Shown here: positions 58,439 to 64,000 of the stretch, one piece after another | Layout of the letters: each line of letters opens with the position of its first letter | Numbering within the stretch: position 1 is the first letter of the stretch | Program-made: the position numbers and the translations under genes | Assembly (NCBI GenBank): GCA_020633295.1 | Contig: JACKDW010000008.1 | Location: 307,153 to 371,152, forward strand | Source of the DNA: Myxococcales bacterium | GTDB taxonomy: Bacteria; Myxococcota_A; Polyangia; Nannocystales; Nannocystaceae | Reading direction: 5' to 3' | Length of the DNA stretch: 64,000 bases | Notes under the pieces: generated by a model | Told to the model about the DNA's origin: nothing | What the model saw: only the letters and a program-made list of their open reading frames with translations | Databases searched by the model: none

Positions 58439-59713
58439 GGGCACGTCGGCCCGGTCGATCATCGACTTCACGTCCACGAGCACGCGGGCCCTGGGCGCGC
58501 GCAGCAGCTCGAGCGCGAGCGCGGGCGCGCCCTCGTGGGCGACCGCCAGCACCACCGCGTCGAGCTCGCGCAGCCCGTCGCGGCCGACCAGCTCGATCCC
58601 GTGGTCGCGGCGCGCGACCGCGGGCTCGACGAGCGGGTCGTAGACCAGCGCGTCGACGCCGAACTCCGCGAGCTCGCGGACGAGGTCGGGGACCCGCGAG
58701 TTGCGGGCGTCGGCCACGTTCTCCTTGAACGCGAGCCCGAGCACGGCGACGCGAGCGCCCCGCAGCTCGGCGCCGACCTGGCTCAGCTCCTTGACGGTCT
58801 GGCGCGCGACGAAGGTCCCCATCGAGTCGTTGATCCGCCGCCCGCTCAGGATCACCTCGGGGTTGAGCCCGACCTCCTGCGCCTTCGTGGTCAGGTAGTA
58901 GGGGTCGACGCCGATGCAGTGACCGCCGACGAGCCCCGGGCGGAAGTCGAGGAAGTTCCACTTCGTGCGCGCGGCCGCGAGCACCTCCTGGGTGTCGATG
59001 CCGAGGCGGTGGAAGATCACCGCGAGCTCGTTGATCAGCGCGATGTTGAGGTCGCGCTGGATGTTCTCGATGACCTTGGAGGCCTCGGCCACGCGGATGC
59101 TCGGCGCCCGGTAGATCCCGGCCTCGACGACCGCGCCGTAGACCTCGGCCACCGCGTCGAGCGTCGCGGCGTCCTGCGCCGAGACGATCTTGACGATTGA
59201 CTCGAAGGTGTGCCGCGCGTCGCCAGGGTTAATGCGTTCGGGCGAGTAGGCGACGTGGAAGTCGACGCCGCAGCGCAGGCCCGAGCGCTCCGCGAGCAGC
59301 GGGCCGCAGGTCTCCTCGGTCACGCCCGGGTACACGGTCGACTCGTAGACCACGATGTCGCCGGGCTTGAGCAGCTCGCCGACCAGCCGCGAGGCCCGCC
59401 GCAGCGGCTCGAGGTTCGGCCGCCGGGCCGCGTCGACCGGCGTGGGCACGACGACGATGTAGAAGTTGGCGTCGGCGAGCGCGCGCGCGTCGGTCGTCAC
59501 GGGCAGCAGCCCGCGCTCGATCTCGGGGACGGGCCCGTCGACCGAGTCGCCGCTGCGCAGCCGCGAGACCTTCGCCTCGTCGATGTCGAAGCCGACCGTC
59601 CCCGGGAACGCGCGCGCCATGGCGCGCGCGACAGGTAGGCCGACGTACCCGAGGCCGACGACGGCGATCCGCCGCGCGCCGGTCTCGCTCGAGGTGCCCG
59701 TGGGCCGCGTCAT
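58412..59713 (-). CDS. UDP-N-acetylhexosamine dehydrogenase (TviB/WbpO-like)
   Basis: 433 aa from ATG 59713. NAD-binding IAVVGLGYVGLPVARAMAR, then TPVDAARRPNLEPLRRAS, YESTVYPGVTEETC, FHVAYSPERINPGD, central helix region EASKVIENIQRDLNIALINE, and the catalytic Cys in GLVGGHCIGVDPYYL, followed by VLGLAFKENVADARNSRVPD. These mark the UDP-glucose/GDP-mannose dehydrogenase family, subgroup acting on UDP-HexNAc; two-step oxidation of C6 gives a uronic acid sugar nucleotide. The neighbouring 4-epimerase suggests UDP-GalNAcA, as in Vi-type capsule pathways. The longer frame upstream to 59791 is rejected because the -10 lies inside it. Confidence 0.92.
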   Translation of the reverse strand: MTRPTGTSSETGARRIAVVGLGYVGLPVARAMARAFPGTVGFDIDEAKVSRLRSGDSVDGPVPEIERGLLPVTTDARALADANFYIVVVPTPVDAARRPNLEPLRRASRLVGELLKPGDIVVYESTVYPGVTEETCGPLLAERSGLRCGVDFHVAYSPERINPGDARHTFESIVKIVSAQDAATLDAVAEVYGAVVEAGIYRAPSIRVAEASKVIENIQRDLNIALINELAVIFHRLGIDTQEVLAAARTKWNFLDFRPGLVGGHCIGVDPYYLTTKAQEVGLNPEVILSGRRINDSMGTFVARQTVKELSQVGAELRGARVAVLGLAFKENVADARNSRVPDLVRELAEFGVDALVYDPLVEPAVARRDHGIELVGRDGLRELDAVVLAVAHEGAPALALELLRAPRARVLVDVKSMIDRADVPSHVRLWRL

Positions 59714-59719
59714 CGGCCC

Positions 59720-59725
59720 ACGATA
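59720..59725 (-). promoter_or_regulatory. -10 element, dehydrogenase gene
   Basis: TATCGT on the minus strand ends 6 nt before ATG 59713. Confidence 0.55.
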
Positions 59726-59782
59726 CACGCTTCTGCGCCGGCGAGGGCCCGGCCGCCGCGCCACGCCCGGGCGCCGCCGGTG

Positions 59783-59788
59783 TATGAT
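59783..59788 (+). promoter_or_regulatory. -10 element, Wzy gene
   Basis: TATGAT ends 12 nt before ATG 59801, giving a leader of only about 5 nt. Confidence 0.45.
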
Positions 59789-59800
59789 CAATCACCCCGG

Positions 59801-61300
59801 ATGGGCGCGGCGAACAAACTCAGCGCGGCGGCCGGCCGTGGCCCGCGCGCGCGCGGCGAGGCGCTCGTCGCCCGGCTCTCGGTCGTGCTGGGCTTCGCGC
59901 TCGCGCTCGCGGCCCTCTGCGGCTACGGCCTGCTGGTCTGGCACCTCGAGATCACGAGCCCGAACTCGCTGGGGCTCGCGCTCTCGAGCACGCTGCTGCT
60001 CATCGGCGGCGCCGCGTTCATCGGCCTCGGCGCCATCCGCGGGCAGCTCGCGCTGCTGTGGCCGGGCTTCGTGTTCCCCGTCACCTTCGCGCTGTTTCAC
60101 TTCGGGTCGCTCGGCACCTACGAGCCCGGCTGGTACGCCCCCGAGCTCGTGCCGCTCGCGTGGGCGATGAGCGCCGCGTCGCTGCTGGGGTGGATGTGCG
60201 GCTACGCGATCGCGCGCGGCCGTCGGCGCTTCGAGCTCGAGCACGTCCCGGTCCTGCTCGGGCGCCGGCTCACGCGCGAGGAGTTGCGCGTGCTCGCCTG
60301 GCTCGGCGGCGCGCTGTTCGTCGCGGGGCTCGTGCTGCAGGGCGTGTTCCTGGCGAAGATCGGCCCGCGGGCGTTCCTCGACCTCGAGTACATGGAGATC
60401 AAGCGGACCGTCGGCGTGAGCTCCGGCGACCCGCTGATCTACGTGTTCGGGATCGGACAGCTGTGCGCGCTCGCCGGGCTCACGCTCACGGTCGTGACGA
60501 CGGCGCTCGGCCGCGGGCGGCTGTTCCCCGGCGTGTTCACGGCGGCGCTCGTGGTCCTGTACCTGCTCAGCCTGGTGGTGCAGGGCGACCGCAGCCAGAT
60601 CGCGGTCGTCGTGTTCGTGTGCGCGCTCGTGTACCACTGCTTGATCGAGCCGCTGCGCTGGCGTCGCGCGACGGTGCTCGTGGTCGCGCTCGTCATGACC
60701 TTCGCGGGCGTGAAGGCGTTTCGCGGCACGAAGATCGTGGGCGACTTCGTGTCGTCGTCGGCCGACGCGACCGCGGTCGTGAAGGTCGCCGAGGAGGTCG
60801 GCTCGACGCTCGACACCGTCGTGCGCGCCATGGACATCGTGCCGAGCCGCTACGACTACTTCTACGGCTCCACCTACGTGCACGCGGTCGCGCGCGTGGT
60901 CCCGAACCTGCGCTTCTCGCAGCGCCGCTGGGGCTTCGTCTCGTCGATCTGGATCACCCGCGAGACCGCGCCGGACCGCTTCGCGCGCCAGGGCGGGATC
61001 GGCTTCTCGGTCGTGGCCGAGGCGTTCATCAACTTCGGCGTGCTCGGGGCGCCGGCGCTGCTGCTCGTGATCGGGCTGATCCACGGCTGGTGCGAGCGCT
61101 GGCTCGCGGGGCGCGTGGTCGACGTGGTGGGCGCGTGCGTGTTCCTGATCATCGAGGTCGGGCTGCTGACGCACGTGCGCAACTCGACGGTGCTGTACCT
61201 GCGCAACTCGCTGTGGATGATCACGCTGCTGCTGGCGGCGCTCGTGCCGTTCTTCGTGTGGTTTCGCGCGCGGCGCGGCGCGCCCCGCTCCTCGCGGTGA
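59801..61300 (+). CDS. Wzy-like O-antigen/polysaccharide polymerase
   Basis: 499 aa from ATG 59801; a GTG 21 nt upstream is rejected because the -10 element lies between. Ten to twelve transmembrane helices cover the protein, with one large periplasmic loop (~345-400: SRYDYFYGSTYVHAVARVVP, WITRETAPDRFARQGGIGFS, then VVAEAFINFGVLGAP). The QGDRSQIAVVVFV and RGTKI motifs and the late 'F-A-R-Q-G-G-IGFS..AEAFINFG' pattern are those of oligosaccharide-repeat polymerases of the Wzy class. It should polymerise lipid-linked repeat units in the periplasm together with Wzx and Wzc. Confidence 0.85.
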   Translation: MGAANKLSAAAGRGPRARGEALVARLSVVLGFALALAALCGYGLLVWHLEITSPNSLGLALSSTLLLIGGAAFIGLGAIRGQLALLWPGFVFPVTFALFHFGSLGTYEPGWYAPELVPLAWAMSAASLLGWMCGYAIARGRRRFELEHVPVLLGRRLTREELRVLAWLGGALFVAGLVLQGVFLAKIGPRAFLDLEYMEIKRTVGVSSGDPLIYVFGIGQLCALAGLTLTVVTTALGRGRLFPGVFTAALVVLYLLSLVVQGDRSQIAVVVFVCALVYHCLIEPLRWRRATVLVVALVMTFAGVKAFRGTKIVGDFVSSSADATAVVKVAEEVGSTLDTVVRAMDIVPSRYDYFYGSTYVHAVARVVPNLRFSQRRWGFVSSIWITRETAPDRFARQGGIGFSVVAEAFINFGVLGAPALLLVIGLIHGWCERWLAGRVVDVVGACVFLIIEVGLLTHVRNSTVLYLRNSLWMITLLLAALVPFFVWFRARRGAPRSSR

Positions 61301-61567
61301 GGGGTCCGTCAACACGAGAAGTTGTTTCGGGCCGCTCGCGCGCGGCCCCTCCGCTTCGACGGCGGTAGGAGCAGTTGGTTCGGGCGTCGTTCGTCTGCGG
61401 GCGGCGGGCCGCTGCTTAACGCAGCGGGCCCTTTTGCCTTGCGGGCGGCGAGCGTCTGGTCGGGAGGAGCGGACGAGCGTCGCGGCGCTCGCCGTCCTCA
61501 GGCGGCGCCTCCCCGGCTCGCGCGCGGCCCCTCCGCTTCGACGATCGTGCGTGACCCAAGGACCAGG
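61301..61567. other. Convergent intergenic region with 28-bp direct repeat
   Basis: The gap between wzy and wzc ends contains the same 28-bp sequence at 61334-61361 and 61516-61543 (GCTCGCGCGCGGCCCCTCCG followed by CTTCGACG). Between the copies lies a hairpin terminator. No gene recognised. Confidence 0.7.
61406..61435 (+). terminator. Probable intrinsic terminator after wzy
   Basis: GGGCCGCTGC, loop TTAAC, GCAGCGGGCCC (one bulged G), then CTTTTG. A strong stem with a short T-run in plus orientation, about 105 nt after the wzy stop. It is one of the few recognisable terminators in the window. Confidence 0.55.
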
Positions 61568-63823
61568 TTACGTGCTCGTCGAGCCGACCGGCGGCTGGGC
61601 GTAGGCGTAGTACTCGTACTTGCTGTCGCGGCGCTTGAGCTGCTCGGGCGCGACCTCGTTGAGGACCACGCCGAGGACGTTGGTGTAGCCCTGGCCGAGC
61701 AGCGCGACGGTCGCCTGGATCTCGGAGCGGCGCGTCGAGTTGCAGCGGGCCAGCAGGCACACGCCGTCGACGTGGGTCGCGAGGCTGAGCGCGTCGCTGA
61801 ACAGCAGCACGGGCGGCGAGTCGATAACGACGACGTCGAAGCGCGCGCGCAGCTCGTCGACGAGCGTGCGCACGACGGACTCGTCGTCGAGCAGCTGCGC
61901 GGGGTTGTCCGGCGGCGCGCCGCAGGTCAGCACCGAGAGCTGCGACGGCGCGCCCTCGAGCGACCCGCGGACCGCGTCGTCGAGCGTCGCGTCGCGCTTG
62001 AGCAGGTCCACGAAGCCGACGTCCTCGCAGCCCGCGGGCGGCGGGAACGCGTGGTGCAGCCGCGGGCGGCGGAGGTCGGCGTCGAGCAGCAGCACGCGCT
62101 TGCGCAGCTGGCAGAAGCTGAGCGCGACGTTGATGGCGAGCGAGCTCTTGCCGTCGCCGGGCGAGGGCGAGGAGACGAGCAGCACCAGCGGGTCGGCGTT
62201 GTCGGCCTGGTGCGCGACCTGGACCCGCAGCGCGCGGCAGCGCTCGGCCATCAGCGACTGCGGGTGCAGGTGCGTGTAGAGGTCGCGCTGCCGCCTCTGC
62301 GCGCGCGTGTTGCCGAGCCCGAGGCTGGCGTCGAGCGGGAGCGCGGGGAGCTGACCGAGCACCGGGAGCCCGGTGCCCATCAGCGCGCGCTCGAGGTCGG
62401 CGGCGCTGCGCACCCGTTCGTCGCGGGCGTCGACGATCACCGCCATCAGCATGCCGAGCATGAGCCCGCCGACGAGCGAGACGCCGAGCAGCAGCACCTT
62501 GCGCGGGCGCACCGGGAGCTGCGGCTTGGTCGCGAGGTCGAGGATCTCGACGGGCGGGCTCTCGACGCGGTTGGTCAGGTCGATCTCGGCGTCGCGGCGC
62601 GAGAGCAGCGCGTAGGTCTTCTCGGCGTTGGTCGCGTCGCGGTCGAGCTCGAGGTAGCGCGGCTCGAGCCGCCCGAACGCGAGCGCGCGGGCTTTCTCCT
62701 CCTCGAGCGCCGCGTCGAGCTGCTTCTCGGTCGCGCGCGCCGCGTTGACGCGCGCCTTGAGCAGCGAGAGCAGGTCGTCCTGCATCTTCGCGAGCCGCTT
62801 GTCGGCGAGGTCGAGGCGCGTCTTGGCGCGCTTGTGGTCGGGGTGCTTCTCGCCGTACTTGACCTGGATCTGGGCGAACTCACGCTCGGCCAAGAGCTGC
62901 TCGCTGACCAGCTCGTCGAACGCGACGCGCTCGCTCGCGGGCAGCAGCGCCGCGCTGATCAGCTTGCCCTCGCGGTAGAGCCGTCGCGCCTCCGTGTAGG
63001 TCGACTCGAGCGCGACGCGCTCGGCCTGCGCGGTCTTCGTCTTGGTGCTCAGCGTCAGGATGTTCTGCGTGATCAGGTTCTGGCGGTCGGCGAGCGAGAT
63101 CGAGGTGATGTTGTGCTCGCGCTTGAACGCCTCGAGCGCCTGCTCGTTCTTCTGCAGGCGCTCGCGCGCGTCGCTCAGCTCCTTCTCGAGGTTCTGCTTC
63201 GCGCGCGCGCCCGTGTCGGTGCGCTGCCCGTTGACGTGGTTGATATAGGCGTGGGTCACCGAGTTCGCGATGTCGCGCGCGACCTCGGGGTCGCCGTACT
63301 CGGCCGAGATCTTGACGATCCGCGAGTTGCGGACCTCGCCGACCGTCAGCAGATCACGCAGGCGCTCGACCGGATCGACGTCGGCCGCGGCTCGCCGGCG
63401 CTCGGCCTCGTCGCGGATCCCGTCGACGCCGAGGAACTCCGGGTCGTCGACGAGGCCGAGGCCGTCGAGCGCGGTGGCGACGACCGTGCGGCTGTGGATG
63501 ATCGCCTTCTGCGTGCCGTAGTAGCGCGCGTAGACGTCCGCGCCGAGGCGATCCTCCTCGGGGTCGACGCCGCGCACCTTGTCGAGCACCTGCGAGCCGG
63601 TGTGCTTGAGCTCGATCGTGGCCGACGCGCGCCAGATCGGCTGGAGCGAGAAGATCGCGATCGTGCAGCCGACCATGGCGAGCGCGGCGGTCGCGAGGAC
63701 CACGGGCCAGCGGCGGCGCAGCGCCGCGAGGACCCGCAGCAGCGCGTCGAGCGGCCCCTGCACGTCGGGCCCGTCCTCGCTATGATCCGCCGGAGCGGCA
63801 CGGGGAGCGCGGGCGGCCACCAT
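61568..63823 (-). CDS. Wzc-type tyrosine autokinase/chain-length regulator
   Basis: 751 aa from ATG 63823. N-terminal Wzz domain between two membrane helices (~41-60 VVLATAALAMVGCTIAIFSL and ~446-466), with a long periplasmic coiled coil (~200-400). Cytosolic BY-kinase: Walker A SPSPGDGKSS (~555), Walker A' VLLLDADLRRPRLH (~590) and Walker B VVVIDSPP (~666). The C-terminus has a short Tyr cluster (KYEYYAYAQPP). It should autophosphorylate and cycle with a phosphatase to control polysaccharide length and export with Wzx/Wzy. Start chosen because TATGCT ends 8 nt before it; the frame is open beyond. Confidence 0.92.
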   Translation of the reverse strand: MVAARAPRAAPADHSEDGPDVQGPLDALLRVLAALRRRWPVVLATAALAMVGCTIAIFSLQPIWRASATIELKHTGSQVLDKVRGVDPEEDRLGADVYARYYGTQKAIIHSRTVVATALDGLGLVDDPEFLGVDGIRDEAERRRAAADVDPVERLRDLLTVGEVRNSRIVKISAEYGDPEVARDIANSVTHAYINHVNGQRTDTGARAKQNLEKELSDARERLQKNEQALEAFKREHNITSISLADRQNLITQNILTLSTKTKTAQAERVALESTYTEARRLYREGKLISAALLPASERVAFDELVSEQLLAEREFAQIQVKYGEKHPDHKRAKTRLDLADKRLAKMQDDLLSLLKARVNAARATEKQLDAALEEEKARALAFGRLEPRYLELDRDATNAEKTYALLSRRDAEIDLTNRVESPPVEILDLATKPQLPVRPRKVLLLGVSLVGGLMLGMLMAVIVDARDERVRSAADLERALMGTGLPVLGQLPALPLDASLGLGNTRAQRRQRDLYTHLHPQSLMAERCRALRVQVAHQADNADPLVLLVSSPSPGDGKSSLAINVALSFCQLRKRVLLLDADLRRPRLHHAFPPPAGCEDVGFVDLLKRDATLDDAVRGSLEGAPSQLSVLTCGAPPDNPAQLLDDESVVRTLVDELRARFDVVVIDSPPVLLFSDALSLATHVDGVCLLARCNSTRRSEIQATVALLGQGYTNVLGVVLNEVAPEQLKRRDSKYEYYAYAQPPVGSTST

Positions 63824-63831
63824 CAACCGCC

Positions 63832-63837
63832 AGCATA
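63832..63837 (-). promoter_or_regulatory. -10 element, wzc gene
   Basis: TATGCT on the minus strand ends 8 nt before ATG 63823. Confidence 0.5.
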
Positions 63838-63900
63838 GACCGTGCTCGGTGTTTATCCAAGCAGACGGCGCGCGGCGGCGATCGAGCCGGGCGCGCGCCC

Positions 63901-64000
63901 TCAGCCCGTCGCACGCGCGCCGCGACGTGACGCGTCGCGGTCGGTGACGGCGCGGAACGCCTCGAGCGCCACGCTCGCCGTGGCCTCCCATGTGTAGCCC
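63901..64000 (-). CDS. C-terminal end of a glycosyltransferase (5' part beyond window)
   Basis: The last 32 residues before a TGA at 63903-63901 read GYTWEATASVALEAFRAVTD and a basic tail. The 'Y/F-x-W-E-x-T-A-x-x-x-L-x-x-F/Y' pattern is the usual C-terminal helix of GT4-type glycosyltransferases. It lies upstream of wzc on the same strand in the polysaccharide cluster, which supports the reading. Only the tail is visible, so the exact family is uncertain. Confidence 0.5.
   Translation of the reverse strand, partial: GYTWEATASVALEAFRAVTDRDASRRGARATG

Overview
The window comes from a very GC-rich chromosome with strong G/C preference at third codon positions. It holds many secreted lipoproteins with Ser/Thr/Asp/Gly-rich linkers after the lipid-anchored Cys, a TPR-tailed Ser/Thr kinase and large multi-PAS sensor kinases. 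This combination points to a myxobacterium, most likely the Nannocystaceae side of Myxococcota; that placement is inferred from style, not from a marker gene. I saw no rRNA, tRNA, CRISPR array, transposase or prophage.

Layout. 1-1.2 kb: 3'-truncated sensor histidine kinase. 1.3-11.6 kb (all minus strand): membrane protein, cytochrome c lipoprotein, Popeye-like membrane protein, frameshifted FAD oxidoreductase, membrane-embedded spermidine synthase, a conserved 'GYNHNI' protein, DUF350, a 69-aa membrane protein and two zinc-ribbon DUF4178 proteins. This looks like a polyamine/envelope-stress block and is the most coherent candidate system here. 11.9-17.3 kb: secreted lipoproteins (DUF1554-like, beta-trefoil, poly-Gly-Asp Cys-rich, PNGase F-like) and a remnant of an Rdx/SelT selenoprotein-like gene. 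17.6-28.9 kb: Ser/Thr kinase, lipoprotein, adenosine deaminase-family enzyme, metzincin-like metalloprotease lipoprotein, a FIST plus GAF-STAS sensory pair, small membrane protein, Glu/Lys-Thr repeat lipoprotein and ferritin-like protein. 28.9-35.9 kb: a tightly overlapping MoxR/DUF58/BatA/VWA-GATase operon on the minus strand. 36.3-43.0 kb: two lipoproteins, a frameshifted U32 peptidase and a LuxR-type response regulator. 43.3-46.8 kb: hybrid multi-PAS histidine kinase with a frameshift in its receiver. 46.8-50.3 kb: serine hydrolase lipoprotein translated after two paralogous Cys-rich lipoproteins. 50.5-51.7 kb: quinone-oxidoreductase-like enzyme. 51.7-64 kb: capsule/exopolysaccharide cluster (O-antigen ligase-TPR, Wzx, UDP-sugar 4-epimerase, GT4, methyltransferase, TviB/WbpO-like dehydrogenase, Wzy, Wzc tyrosine kinase, partial glycosyltransferase).

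Two genome-wide themes stand out. First, at least 13 genes that begin transcription units carry a -10-like TAnnnT hexamer ending only 5-9 nt before the start codon and have no Shine-Dalgarno sequence, which suggests widespread leaderless mRNAs; genes inside operons start at ATGA/GTGA stop-start overlaps. Second, three conserved genes carry single-base frameshifts (four in total) in G/C-rich runs, so either assembly indels or recent gene decay must be considered.
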